64,000 bases of DNA from Gammaproteobacteria bacterium (GCA_024644945.1 JAHEGU010000003.1:1-64000), one strand, 5' to 3'. Positions 46,129 to 55,437 are shown, numbered from the stretch's first letter. The notes: a model not told the origin generated them from the letters alone. Translations and numbers: made by a program.

Positions 46129-49115
46129 GCGCCAGGAGATTGCCAAGTGGCGGTCGGATTGACCGCAGTCAGGTTCTCAGGTTTACCTGGGACGATCGAG
46201 TGATGTCCGGTCACCCAGGAGACAGTCTCGCTTCTGCTTTGATGGCCAATGGAGAGCAGGTGCTTGGACGCAGTTTTAAATACCATAGACCGCGCGGGGT
46301 GATGTCCGCGGGTGTAGAAGAATCCGGAGCGATGGTGACCGTTGGAGAGGGCGCGCGTCGCGATCCAAACGTCAAAGCGCCGATGCAGGAGCTTTTTAAC
46401 GGGCTTACAGCCACCGGACAAAATGCCTGGCCGAATGTGCGGTTTGATTTTGGTGAGGTCAACGACATGCTGGGCCGCTTTCTCGTTGCTGGTTTCTACT
46501 ATAAAACTTTTATGGGGATTCCCCCATTTGAGTGGGGCAAGGGCACCGGTGCATGGATGTGGTACGAAAAGTTTATTCGCAAAGCTGCGGGTATGGGAAG
46601 CGCGTCAAGGGAGGCTGATCCAGATCAATACGAGCAGGGTCATGACTTCTGCGATTTGCTGGTGGTGGGATCTGGGCCAGCAGGCATGTCCTCGGCTCTG
46701 GCCGCTGCAGAAGCCGGCCTTGACGTAATGCTAGTTGAGCAGGATTGGGAGCTTGGTGGTAGTTTTCTATCGCAGACTGGTAGTGAATCGAAAAATAGAT
46801 GCGCGGATATGGTGGCGTCACTCAACAATGCAGGGGTGCGTACAATGCTCAGAACTACTGCGTTTGGACTCTATGATTACGGCGTCGCAGGGTTGCTGGA
46901 ACGGGTGACAGATCATCTGCAGAGTCCGGACCCTTATCAGCCCCGTCAAAGATTCTGGACCGTGCGGGCTAAGCAAACGATTTTAGCCAGTGGTGCCTTG
47001 GAGCGGCATATTGCATTTGGTAATAACGATCGGCCGGGAGTCATGAATGCTGCTGCAGGCAGAGCCTATGTAAATCGTTATGGAGTATTACCGGGAGAGC
47101 GCGTTATCGTTGCGACGAATAACGACTCCGCCTACCACAGTGCGATTGATCTTGCTTCTGCCGGTGCAGAAGTGACCCTGCTCGATGCGCGCTCAACATT
47201 GCCGGGTGAGCTTTCAGAGCGAATCGGAGAGGCGGGCGTCAGCTTAAGAACAAATACAGTCCCGCTAAAGACGAAAGGCCGCTTGTCTGTAAACGGGCTG
47301 GAATTAGCTGTTATTTCAGTTAATGGCTGGAGAGCCCGAGGAGCTGAGTCTTGTGATGCCGTGCTGGTATCTGGTGGCTGGTCACCTGTGGTCAATCTGA
47401 TGTCACACCGCGGAGTGAAACCGAAATGGGACGCTGAAAACGCCTGTTTCCTGGCGCCATCCCGCCACGAAACGATTCAAATGGCAGGTTCTGCGGCGGG
47501 GTACTGGCGCGCGGCGGACTGCGAATTGTCGGGCATCGCAGCTGGGTCTGTGGCGGCCAGTGCGCTCGGTAAAAAAGCCAAGTCTCTCGTGCTGCCCCCG
47601 ATCGGCGGTTGGGATTTGGCGATCAAACCCGTTTACGAAGTCAAAGTGCCGGGAAAAAAATTGAAATGCCTGGTAGACCCACAGCATGATGTGACTGCTG
47701 AAGATATTCGGCTCGCCCATCGCGAAGGCTTTGTTTCCGCTGAGCACCTGAAACGTTACACCACACTGGGGATGGCAACAGATGGCGGTAAGATGGGCAA
47801 TGTCATCGGGCTTGCGCTGATGGCAGAAGCGTTAGGTCGGGAAATTCCTGAAGTCGGCACGACAACTTTTAGACCGCCTTACACACCGGTTTCAATTGGC
47901 GCCTTGCGTGGGCGCAGCGTGGACGAACATTTTCGACCATTACGTCGCACACCGATGCATGACTGGAACTTGTCTAATGGGGCTACGATGACGATGGCCG
48001 GTCTATGGCATCGTCCGTGGTATTTCGCACGCCAGAGCGAAACTATCAGCGAGGCCTATGTCAGAGAAACTGAGACAACCAGAAAAACAGTAGGGCTGTG
48101 CGACGTCACTTCTCTTGGAAAAATTGCAGTGCAGGGCCCGGACGCTACTGAATTTTTAAACCGTATTTACACCAACCCATTTGCCAAACTTCCTATTGGT
48201 AAGGCGCGTTACGGCATCATGCTAAGGGACGACGGCTTCGTGATGGATGACGGTACCACATGGCGATTGTCCGAGACAGAATACTTCATGACCACAACAA
48301 CGGCACACGCTGGTAAAGTCATGGTGTGGTTGGAGGAACTGCTGCAGACCCGTTGGCAAGACCTGAAAGTTCACGTCACATCGGTATCTGAGCAGTGGGC
48401 CGGGTGTGCGGTAGCCGGTCCCGAATCGAGAAAGGTTCTGGCGACTTGTGTTGAGGATGCATCGGTTATGGATAATGATGCGTTTCCCTTTATGGGTGTG
48501 GTTGAAACCAAATTGAAGGGTGGTATTCCATGCCGCATTGCAAGAATCAGCTTTTCTGGTGAGCTGGCCTATGAAACATATGTGCCCTCGGACTATGCTG
48601 TTGCTATGATGGATCTGTTGTGGCCCCAAGCAGAACAATCCGGCGGTTGTTTATATGGTTTAGAAGCCTTGGGTGCGATGCGAATAGAGAAGGGTCATGT
48701 CACCGGTGCGGAGCTGGATGGAAGGGTAACCATTGAGGACGCTGGGCTGGGTAAAATGGCGTCGCCAAAGAAATCTTTCATTGGTAGCGCACTACGCAAC
48801 AGACCCGATATGACTAGAGAAGACCGGCCTAAGCTCGTCGGTATCTTTCCGAAAGATCGCAGCCAGACCTTCAATGCGGGTGCAATTCTTTGCAGTGTTG
48901 AGCAGGTTTCCGGACTGGGGGAGGGCTGGATTACCGGGGTTACCCACTCGCCGGTTATGGGGCATTGGATTGGCATTGGTTTTATTTCAGGCGGCCATGA
49001 AGCCTGGGCAGAAAGAACCGCAATCGCGGCGGATCCTGTTAGAAAAGGTAACACCGAGGTGGAAATCGTTTCACCACATATGTATGACCCAAGTGGGGAG
49101 AAGATGTATGGTTGA
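46125..49115 (+). CDS. soxA: Sarcosine oxidase subunit alpha
   Basis: A 996-residue subunit. An N-terminal 2Fe-2S-ferredoxin-like domain (RFTWDDRVMSGHPGDSLASAL) is followed by an NAD-binding domain, LLVVGSGPAGMSSALAAAEA near residue 177. A C-terminal aminomethyltransferase (GCV_T) domain starts near residue 610 (RRTPMHDWNLSNGATM... LCDVTSLGKIAVQGPDA), where tetrahydrofolate accepts the methyl-derived C1 unit. It binds NAD and folate in the complex. It overlaps soxD by 4 bases and soxG by 8 bases. Confidence 0.95.
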   Translation: MSARRLPSGGRIDRSQVLRFTWDDRVMSGHPGDSLASALMANGEQVLGRSFKYHRPRGVMSAGVEESGAMVTVGEGARRDPNVKAPMQELFNGLTATGQNAWPNVRFDFGEVNDMLGRFLVAGFYYKTFMGIPPFEWGKGTGAWMWYEKFIRKAAGMGSASREADPDQYEQGHDFCDLLVVGSGPAGMSSALAAAEAGLDVMLVEQDWELGGSFLSQTGSESKNRCADMVASLNNAGVRTMLRTTAFGLYDYGVAGLLERVTDHLQSPDPYQPRQRFWTVRAKQTILASGALERHIAFGNNDRPGVMNAAAGRAYVNRYGVLPGERVIVATNNDSAYHSAIDLASAGAEVTLLDARSTLPGELSERIGEAGVSLRTNTVPLKTKGRLSVNGLELAVISVNGWRARGAESCDAVLVSGGWSPVVNLMSHRGVKPKWDAENACFLAPSRHETIQMAGSAAGYWRAADCELSGIAAGSVAASALGKKAKSLVLPPIGGWDLAIKPVYEVKVPGKKLKCLVDPQHDVTAEDIRLAHREGFVSAEHLKRYTTLGMATDGGKMGNVIGLALMAEALGREIPEVGTTTFRPPYTPVSIGALRGRSVDEHFRPLRRTPMHDWNLSNGATMTMAGLWHRPWYFARQSETISEAYVRETETTRKTVGLCDVTSLGKIAVQGPDATEFLNRIYTNPFAKLPIGKARYGIMLRDDGFVMDDGTTWRLSETEYFMTTTTAHAGKVMVWLEELLQTRWQDLKVHVTSVSEQWAGCAVAGPESRKVLATCVEDASVMDNDAFPFMGVVETKLKGGIPCRIARISFSGELAYETYVPSDYAVAMMDLLWPQAEQSGGCLYGLEALGAMRIEKGHVTGAELDGRVTIEDAGLGKMASPKKSFIGSALRNRPDMTREDRPKLVGIFPKDRSQTFNAGAILCSVEQVSGLGEGWITGVTHSPVMGHWIGIGFISGGHEAWAERTAIAADPVRKGNTEVEIVSPHMYDPSGEKMYG

Positions 49116-49668
49116 TCGGATTTCAGCCCTGGATGGGCACTATCAGTCTGGACGCTTCGGAACCGATGGGGACACTGGCGTCTGTCTGCAGCTGATCAGG
49201 GATTTGCAGTTGCAGCAGGTCGCTGCCTGGCCCGACACGATAAAAAAGACCGCGGATGCTGCTGCCAAAGCTGCGGGTGCTGATGAGGCGCCGGCGCCTG
49301 GTGGTGCGATTAATTGTGAGCACGGTGCGATACTGAGAATAGAGCCACTGAAGTGGTGGCTTGTCGGTGCGGATGCGTTACAGATCGATCCTGAACTAGG
49401 AGCCACCCTAGATTTGTCACACTCGCGAACTCAGATTCGCATAACCGGACCTAAGTCGACTACACTTTTAAACCGACTGCTCCCTCTTGATTTACGTAAC
49501 GCAAATTTTCGTGAAGGAGTGGTGGCATCATCCGCAATGCATCACGTAGGCGTGACCCTTTGGCGCTCCACAGCGGGCTATGAATTGTTCATTCCAAGAG
49601 GATTTGCGTTGTCCTTATGGGAAGTCCTGTTCGAATCGGCGCTGCAATTTGGCGTTGAGGTTGTTTAA
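49108..49668 (+). CDS. soxG: Sarcosine oxidase subunit gamma
   Basis: About 186 residues from ATG 49108; the track frame extends far upstream inside soxA. It has the GCV_T-related SoxG fold: ILRIEPLKWWLVGADA, DLSHSRTQIRITGPKSTTLL and the end HHVGVTLWRSTAGYELFIPR with a GFALSLWEVL helix. Last gene of soxBDAG. Its end overlaps the convergent GrdB-like gene by 4 bases. Confidence 0.9.
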   Translation: MVDRISALDGHYQSGRFGTDGDTGVCLQLIRDLQLQQVAAWPDTIKKTADAAAKAAGADEAPAPGGAINCEHGAILRIEPLKWWLVGADALQIDPELGATLDLSHSRTQIRITGPKSTTLLNRLLPLDLRNANFREGVVASSAMHHVGVTLWRSTAGYELFIPRGFALSLWEVLFESALQFGVEVV

Positions 49669-50579
49669 AGAGGATTTGCCCGTCCTTCAGTTTGTTTTTT
49701 CTTTTTGGCGATCGCTCTATCTTGATCAAATTTTTCTCGCAGGCTGCGGCGCTCTTGTTCTGATAGCCGCTCAATATTATAAAAATCGTTCTTCCAGTTT
49801 TCGCTCTCCGACCATTGGATTGGGGAAACTAAGGTAGTTCGAGGAGCTGTAGCGGTATCCAACATTGTCAGCGCCAGGTCCAAAGTCTGACATTGCGAAT
49901 TATCGTCTCCCGGTTTCCCCGCTGCGTTACCTAAGGGAAAGTCGCTGAACATGAACCTTGGTATGCCAATGTGTTCGACAATATCTTTAGCGCAGCCCAA
50001 GACCACCGTGGCAATTCCATTTTGTTCAAGATGTCTGGCGGCCAGGCAACAGCATTGATGGCAAACAGGACAATTCGCTACTAACACGGCAGCATTCACA
50101 TCGTCCTCCAGAAATCGCTCCAGGAGCTTGGGTGCATCACGTTCCATGGTCGTAGTTTGGCTCCGGTTGGTGGGCAATCCATAGAAGCGTCTGGATACAG
50201 CGCCAATTCTGCCCGACGCTGCGGCAAGTTTTAATTGTGTTAACGGAAACCAGGTGTTCTGATCTTTAGCCGTTGTGTGTTTGCGATCGTATCCTACGTG
50301 GGAAATATAGACATTAGGATTTCCTTCCGTCGGCGAAGCATAAACGTTATAAAACTTTGCGGCGGCGTTGTAAGCTGCGCCCGGGCCCTGATCACCGCAT
50401 TCTTTACAGAACAATGCTGCGGTGGTTACCAGACCGATCCGTGCTTGCGACAGTGGCTTTTCAAGGTGAGAGAAAGGCACCTCGTCAAAATGCGCCCATT
50501 GGTAAGGATGTTCGTAACCGAGAGCCAGATAGTAGGACCTGATGCGCGCTAAATAGGGGAGTGGCTGGCCGATATCCAT
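49665..50579 (-). CDS. Glycine/sarcosine/betaine reductase B-like protein, cysteine form
   Basis: A 304-residue protein related to the B subunits of glycine, sarcosine, betaine and D-proline reductases. Family landmarks are ARIGLVTTAALFCKECGDQG (near residue 46), a central Rossmann-like part, and VLVANCPVCHQCCCLAARHLE (near 165), where selenoproteins carry Sec. GIATVVLGCAKDIVEH and RFMFSDFPLGNAAGKPGD follow. No in-frame UGA is needed. Partner A and C subunits, required for the anaerobic reductases, are absent from the window. Its neighbours are soxG and a PhyH oxygenase 9 bases upstream on the same strand. Function in an aerobe is unknown to me. Confidence 0.7.
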   Translation of the reverse strand: MDIGQPLPYLARIRSYYLALGYEHPYQWAHFDEVPFSHLEKPLSQARIGLVTTAALFCKECGDQGPGAAYNAAAKFYNVYASPTEGNPNVYISHVGYDRKHTTAKDQNTWFPLTQLKLAAASGRIGAVSRRFYGLPTNRSQTTTMERDAPKLLERFLEDDVNAAVLVANCPVCHQCCCLAARHLEQNGIATVVLGCAKDIVEHIGIPRFMFSDFPLGNAAGKPGDDNSQCQTLDLALTMLDTATAPRTTLVSPIQWSESENWKNDFYNIERLSEQERRSLREKFDQDRAIAKKKKQTEGRANPL

Positions 50580-50588
50580 CGCCAGATT

Positions 50589-51503
50589 CTACATTCCCTG
50601 CTGAGACTGCTGATTGAAAAAAGAGGCTCCGGAGGGAATTTCCGGCGCTTCAAGAGTCTGGCTTTGAACCCTAATTTTGCCCGGGTCCTTACCATATACG
50701 ATTTGGCCGGAGTAAACGCTGGGCACCGGATTGGGCGAAAGTGGGATGGCGTCTGCGCTCGTCAGATTGGCAATAAATAGTGTGCGCGGTGAACTGGTTC
50801 GATTAATTGTAGAACCATGCAGTGCGCGGGTGTGCATCAGACAAACTGATCCCGCGGGGCCAGTGCATTCGACCGCGCTAGATTCGCACTCTCTAGCAGT
50901 CTTATCTTCTGCAGCTCCAATAAAAACCCCGTTGTGCCATAGGGAATGAATCGAACCACGATGGGATTCGGGCACTATCTTGGGTGCACCATTTTCATTG
51001 CTGACATCGTCGAGATACAACATCGCGGTGACGCAGTCATCATTAGTATGAGGATCAAAAGGAAAGTCCTGATGCCATTTCACAACGGACCCTGAACCCG
51101 GCATCTTGCTGTTTAGTTTAGCGTGGTGAAAGCGAATGTCAGGGCCAATGATACACGCTGCGGCCTCAATGAATGCGCCCTGCTGCAACATGCCTAGCCA
51201 TTCCGCTGATAATTCTTCAGGGGCCGCTATTCGGCGAAGAGCAGGAGAGTCGAAACTGTGACCAGGCTCTACGTCAAAGCGCGGGCGACCATCGAGCATT
51301 TTTCCGAAGGGTCCACCGTGCTGTCTCGATAACTCAACCCAGGCATCGAAGCTGCGTGTTAATGATCGCAGCAGTGACTTGGACACTGCGTGTTCTAGCA
51401 GCACAAAACCCTGCTGTTGATAATTATCGATCTGTTCTGGAGAGAGCATATAAGGATATTCACTATATTTCGAGGATTGTAGTATCGCTGCGTCGATTTG
51501 CAA
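50589..51503 (-). CDS. Phytanoyl-CoA dioxygenase (PhyH)-family oxygenase, second copy
   Basis: Up to 304 residues; MLSPEQIDNYQQQGF at residue 19 is an alternative start. The iron site is VVKWHQDFPF (near residue 158) with the distal histidine in RALHGSTINR (near 238). Long stretches match the paralogue at 25509-26402, including GRPRFDVEPGHS, HHAKLNSKMPG and GPAGSVCLMHTR. It forms a two-gene unit with the GrdB-like gene, 9 bases apart, and is divergent from the M20 amidohydrolase 50 bases away. Together these suggest one pathway for an N-methylated or quaternary amine. Confidence 0.85.
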   Translation of the reverse strand: MQIDAAILQSSKYSEYPYMLSPEQIDNYQQQGFVLLEHAVSKSLLRSLTRSFDAWVELSRQHGGPFGKMLDGRPRFDVEPGHSFDSPALRRIAAPEELSAEWLGMLQQGAFIEAAACIIGPDIRFHHAKLNSKMPGSGSVVKWHQDFPFDPHTNDDCVTAMLYLDDVSNENGAPKIVPESHRGSIHSLWHNGVFIGAAEDKTARECESSAVECTGPAGSVCLMHTRALHGSTINRTSSPRTLFIANLTSADAIPLSPNPVPSVYSGQIVYGKDPGKIRVQSQTLEAPEIPSGASFFNQQSQQGM

Positions 51504-51553
51504 CTGTTAGAATAAATTTAACCCATAAATATTGCACACTACTGAGGTTATTA

Positions 51554-52786
51554 ATGGAGCAAACGAATATTCAGATTAATGCCGAACGCCTTTGGGATTC
51601 ACTAATGGAAATGGCGACAATTGGTGCCACCGACAAAGGTGGAGTGTGTCGATTGACGATGACCGATTTAGATCAACAAGGCAGGGAACTACTGTTACGC
51701 TGGACTGATGAGTTAGGCTGCGCGCACCAATGCGACGCGGTAGGTAATCTATTTATTCGACGCCCAGGTCGAAACAAAGAGCGCCCGCCTGTGATGACAG
51801 GAAGCCATCTCGACAGCCAACCAACCGGTGGGCGATTTGACGGGGTTTATGGAGTATTAGCGGGTTTGGAAGTATTGCGAACGCTTAACGATCATAATGT
51901 TGAGACCGAGGCACCCTTAGAGCTGGTGGTTTGGAACAACGAAGAGGGAAGCCGTTTCTCGCCACCAATGATGGGTTCTGGAGTATATACGGGTATCTTC
52001 GAGTTAGATTGGGCTTATCAGATAGAAGACGAAGCTGGTACCAAGGTCAAACAGGAGCTGGACCGGCTTGGTTGGATCGGCTCACGTCCATTCGGTCAGG
52101 CGGTCGACTGCTACTTCGAAGCGCATATTGAGCAAGGTCCTGTGCTTGAAAACGAGGGCAAGACAATTGGCGTTGTCAGCGGTGGACAAGGTCAGCGCTG
52201 GTTTGAGTTAAACGTCTATGGGCAGGAGGCCCACGCCGGGCCAACCCCGATGCCTCTGAGAAAGGATGCGTTGCTGTGTGCCTCAGAGATGATTCAAATG
52301 ATCAATCGACTGGGACTGGACAATGGGCCGGATGCCTGCGCAACCTGCGGTCTGATCAAGGTGCTGCCGGGCAGTCGTAATGTGATACCGGGCCATGTAT
52401 GGGTCACTGTCGATACCCGACATCCAGATGACGATGTGCTGATACGGATGGAGAGTTTGCTGCGTGAATCGCTGGGAAAAATTGCAGACAAGCATCGGTG
52501 CACCTTTGATCTGCAAAACTTCTGGATTTCACCGGCTACCCCGTTTGATCAAGACTGCATCGCTCTGGTCAGGGAGGGTGCTGAAAAAAGTGGTTATCCG
52601 TACCGTGAGATGATCAGCGGTGCAGGGCATGATGCGGTCTACATGGCAAGAAAATATCCTGTAGCGATGATATTCGTCCCTTGTGAAGGTGGCATCAGTC
52701 ACAATGAAATTGAAAACGCCACGTCTGAAGATATCGCCGCGGGCTGTCAGGTACTGTTTCACGCCGTGCGTTCGCGAGCTGGTTAG
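51554..52786 (+). CDS. M20 amidohydrolase/hydantoinase-type Zn-dependent hydrolase
   Basis: About 410 residues from ATG 51554; the track frame runs 127 codons further upstream across the divergent PhyH gene and is not used. Metal ligands are visible in MTGSHLDSQPTGGRFDGVYG (near residue 80), NNEEGSRF (near 128), AHIEQGP (near 192) and ISHNEIENAT (near 380). This subfamily includes N-carbamoyl-L-amino acid hydrolase, allantoate amidohydrolase and ureidoglycolate hydrolase, all cytosolic and cleaving an N-carbamoyl bond. Exact substrate uncertain; in this setting an N-carbamoyl amine or creatinine-type intermediate leading to sarcosine is possible. Confidence 0.85.
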   Translation: MEQTNIQINAERLWDSLMEMATIGATDKGGVCRLTMTDLDQQGRELLLRWTDELGCAHQCDAVGNLFIRRPGRNKERPPVMTGSHLDSQPTGGRFDGVYGVLAGLEVLRTLNDHNVETEAPLELVVWNNEEGSRFSPPMMGSGVYTGIFELDWAYQIEDEAGTKVKQELDRLGWIGSRPFGQAVDCYFEAHIEQGPVLENEGKTIGVVSGGQGQRWFELNVYGQEAHAGPTPMPLRKDALLCASEMIQMINRLGLDNGPDACATCGLIKVLPGSRNVIPGHVWVTVDTRHPDDDVLIRMESLLRESLGKIADKHRCTFDLQNFWISPATPFDQDCIALVREGAEKSGYPYREMISGAGHDAVYMARKYPVAMIFVPCEGGISHNEIENATSEDIAAGCQVLFHAVRSRAG

Positions 52787-52796
52787 TCGCCAGAGA

Positions 52797-53597
52797 TTAA
52801 GGTGCCTGTAACCACTTTACCGGGTCCGCGAACTCTGGTCGAAAATAGCAGATCATTCTGCCGTCGGAGCCGGCGCTCGCGTTCTTTCCCCAGGGGGCCA
52901 TGCCATGCAGGGCCAGACGATGTATCACAAACACCTGCCCTGGTTTGACCGCGATCTCGACGCGCTTACATTGCTCAAATATTCTGCGGCGCAGCGCGTG
53001 ATAGATCTCGGTCAAATCGATTTCTTCCCAGCCGTCCGGGGTGTTTACATCGAGCACGCTTCTGAAAGTTTTACGAGCGATCTCATGGGAGCCATTCCAC
53101 ACTACTAACGGGGAGGCGTCATGACTGAAGTCGACCATCGGAATGCCCAGAATAAACCCATGGTACTCGCGTAAAAATCTACGCTTCTCAGGTCCGATTC
53201 GCAGTAGTCCATCAATATGTGCAGCGTCGCGCTTCAGGCGGTAGCGAAAGGCGGTTTCCGGTTCATCGTCCGAAACTTTCGGATAGCCCGGGTAACACAC
53301 AGAAATCTGTGCCTTATCCCAGCGGATCGGTTGAATATCCAGTTGCCTGGATACAAACTGTACCGCTTGTCCGCTAATAGGCGGGCCGCCGTTGACCTCT
53401 CCTCGTTCATTATTCTCGAGTGCATTGACGCCGGCGAACCAGGTGCCGTCATGCCTTAGCCACTGCCGGTTGGCTGGATTGGTGACCGCCTGTCTGCATG
53501 ACGCAAGAGATGATTTTCTCCAGGATTCGATAGCCGGATCCGGTTCAAATATTCTCCATCCCTGGGTGAAAAAATTTTTTGTCGCTGATAAGGTCAA
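52797..53597 (-). CDS. PhyH-like Fe(II)/2-oxoglutarate oxygenase, divergent type
   Basis: A 266-residue protein unlike the other two PhyH copies. A probable iron site is DAAHIDGLLRIGPEKR (HxD, near residue 124) with the distal histidine in FVIHRLALHGMAPW (near 225) and an arginine in GRMICYFRPEF. It lacks a signal peptide. Convergent with the M20 gene, divergent from the FAH gene. I would place it in the PhyH superfamily with unknown substrate. Confidence 0.65.
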   Translation of the reverse strand: MTLSATKNFFTQGWRIFEPDPAIESWRKSSLASCRQAVTNPANRQWLRHDGTWFAGVNALENNERGEVNGGPPISGQAVQFVSRQLDIQPIRWDKAQISVCYPGYPKVSDDEPETAFRYRLKRDAAHIDGLLRIGPEKRRFLREYHGFILGIPMVDFSHDASPLVVWNGSHEIARKTFRSVLDVNTPDGWEEIDLTEIYHALRRRIFEQCKRVEIAVKPGQVFVIHRLALHGMAPWGKNASAGSDGRMICYFRPEFADPVKWLQAP

Positions 53598-53701
53598 GAT
53601 CTTCGAGCCGGTTCGTTAGTGTTGTTGCGATCTGATAGCACGGATTATAGAAAATTCTGTAGAATGCGCGCGATAATCTTTGTTTATCCTATAAAACTTT
53701 C

Positions 53702-54391
53702 ATGTCTGATTACGTATTTTCTCCTCCGGCTATACCAAACCTTTCTATTCTCGACTCGGACAAGGTGTTTCCCGTGCATAGAATATATTGTGTAGGCAGA
53801 AACTATGCGGAGCACGCTATTGAAATGGGTCATGATCCGGATAAGGAGCTGCCGTTTTTCTTTCAGAAGAATCCCGATAATCTGGTCGTAAACGGGGCGG
53901 ACTTTCCGTATCCGCCAATGACCAGTGATGTCCATCATGAAATCGAACTGGTGGTCGCTTTGCAGCAGGGAGGAAAGGATATTCTGGTGGAGAATGCGCT
54001 GGAGCATGTGTATGGATATGCGGTGGGCCTCGACATGACCCGGCGAGATCTGCAGGCTCAACAGAAGAAAATGGGGCGGCCATGGGACGTTGGCAAGGCA
54101 TTCGAGCACTCGGCGCCTTGCGGGCAAATTATGCCGGTCGCCGGAATAGGCCATCCCGCCGAAGGTTCGATCACGTTAAAGATCAACGGTGAACTGCGTC
54201 AGCACGGGGATCTGAATCAGTTGATCTGGAAAGTACCGGAAATAATTTCGATCCTGTCAGGACTGTTCGAACTGCAGCCAGGCGACTTGATCATGACCGG
54301 CACCCCGGCCGGGGTTGGACCGGTGCAGCGAGGGGATACCCTGGAGGGATCTATTGAAGGGGTAGGAGAGCTGCATGTCGAGGTGATCTGA
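53702..54391 (+). CDS. Fumarylacetoacetate hydrolase-family protein
   Basis: A 229-residue FAH-fold hydrolase. It has IYCVGRNYAEHAIEMGHDPD (near residue 28), the metal ligands HHEIELVVAL (ExE, near 79) and GLDMTRRDLQ (Asp, near 107), and the end GDLIMTGTPAGVGPVQRGD (near 196). Family members include fumarylpyruvate and acylpyruvate hydrolases, oxaloacetate decarboxylases and 2-hydroxyhepta-2,4-diene-dioate isomerases. It is 6 bases from the TauD-like gene, so they share a transcript. Confidence 0.88.
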   Translation: MSDYVFSPPAIPNLSILDSDKVFPVHRIYCVGRNYAEHAIEMGHDPDKELPFFFQKNPDNLVVNGADFPYPPMTSDVHHEIELVVALQQGGKDILVENALEHVYGYAVGLDMTRRDLQAQQKKMGRPWDVGKAFEHSAPCGQIMPVAGIGHPAEGSITLKINGELRQHGDLNQLIWKVPEIISILSGLFELQPGDLIMTGTPAGVGPVQRGDTLEGSIEGVGELHVEVI

Positions 54392-54397
54392 GCAAAG

Positions 54398-55408
54398 ATG
54401 TCTGTCGCCTTCCTCGACTGTCGCCAGGAATTGTCCGAGATCAGAAAGACGCCGGATGCGCGCAGGGCATGGTTGGCGCACGAGATAACCGACCAGGATT
54501 GGGTGGTGCCTCTTGAGCAGGCAATGTTGAGTGAAATTAATAAGTTATCTGAGTTTATTAAAGAAAATCCGCTACAGAATCTGCAGCGCAATGTGAAGGA
54601 TTTCAAATTGCCTGCATGCGCGGCGACGATGGCGCATATGCAATCAATTTTGGATGACGGGGTGGGTTTTGCAGTGCTGGACAGGTTGCCCATGGATGAT
54701 TATCCGATCGATATCATGGTCGAAATTTACTGGCTGCTCGGTCAGTTAGTTGGCCGGCCGGTGGCCCAGAAATGGAATGGGGAAATGATCTATGACGTTC
54801 GCGATACCGGTGAGGCTTATGGCTATGGCGTGCGCGGCTCCCACACCTCGGTTGAACTTGTGTTTCACACCGACAACGCCTTCGCAAAGATGGTGCCGGA
54901 TTATGTAGGGCTGCTATGCCGTTACCCGGCTCCAGAGGGAGGTGTCAGTCGATTCTGCAGTCTTTACACGGTGCACGATCGGATGATGGGCAAGTATCCG
55001 AAATCACTGCAACGCCTTTATCAGCCCATGCTGTTTGATCGTCAAAAGGAACACAGAGAAGGCGCGCCAAAGGTCTGCCTGGCGCCTTACTTCAGCTGGA
55101 TTGGCAATCGACTGAATGCGCGTGCAAATTCACAGCTGGTGCGCAAGGGTTATGCGGTCGTGGATGAAACCATGGATACCGAACTAGCCGATGCGCTTGA
55201 AGCCATCGATGAAGTCTGCGCCGATCAAGACATCTGGTTTGAAGGGCCGCTGCAACGTGGGCAAATACAGTACTTGAACAACCACGAGGTTGGACATTAT
55301 CGCAGTGCATTTTCCGATCACAGTGACCCGGACCACAAGCGCCACCTGTTTAGACTATGGCACCGAGAGCGTGGGTCCGCCTGTTATGATGGTGGTTATC
55401 TGGAGTAA
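54398..55408 (+). CDS. TauD/gamma-butyrobetaine hydroxylase-like oxygenase
   Basis: A 336-residue TauD/TfdA-family Fe(II)/2-oxoglutarate oxygenase. The iron site is LVFHTDNAFAKM (HxD, near residue 156) and the distal histidine with the 2-oxoglutarate-binding arginine is in QYLNNHEVGHYRSAFSD and RHLFRLWHRERG (near 290-325). This C-terminal pattern is shared with clavaminate synthase-like and gamma-butyrobetaine-type enzymes. It likely hydroxylates a small amine or acid. Second gene of the FAH operon. Confidence 0.83.
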   Translation: MSVAFLDCRQELSEIRKTPDARRAWLAHEITDQDWVVPLEQAMLSEINKLSEFIKENPLQNLQRNVKDFKLPACAATMAHMQSILDDGVGFAVLDRLPMDDYPIDIMVEIYWLLGQLVGRPVAQKWNGEMIYDVRDTGEAYGYGVRGSHTSVELVFHTDNAFAKMVPDYVGLLCRYPAPEGGVSRFCSLYTVHDRMMGKYPKSLQRLYQPMLFDRQKEHREGAPKVCLAPYFSWIGNRLNARANSQLVRKGYAVVDETMDTELADALEAIDEVCADQDIWFEGPLQRGQIQYLNNHEVGHYRSAFSDHSDPDHKRHLFRLWHRERGSACYDGGYLE

Positions 55409-55437
55409 AGATCAGTTGTCAAGAGACGATCATTTGC

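Noticed and set aside
48874-49107. Upstream extension of the soxG frame
   Set aside because: It lies inside soxA in another frame; ATG 49108 fits the SoxG N-terminus and overlaps the soxA stop as usual.
49665-50579. Possible selenocysteine codon in the GrdB-like gene
   Set aside because: The frame is uninterrupted and the expected Sec position is occupied by Cys; no UGA or SECIS-like hairpin is needed.
51173-51553. Upstream extension of the M20 hydrolase frame
   Set aside because: It is antisense to the conserved PhyH gene; the family N-terminus starts at ATG 51554.
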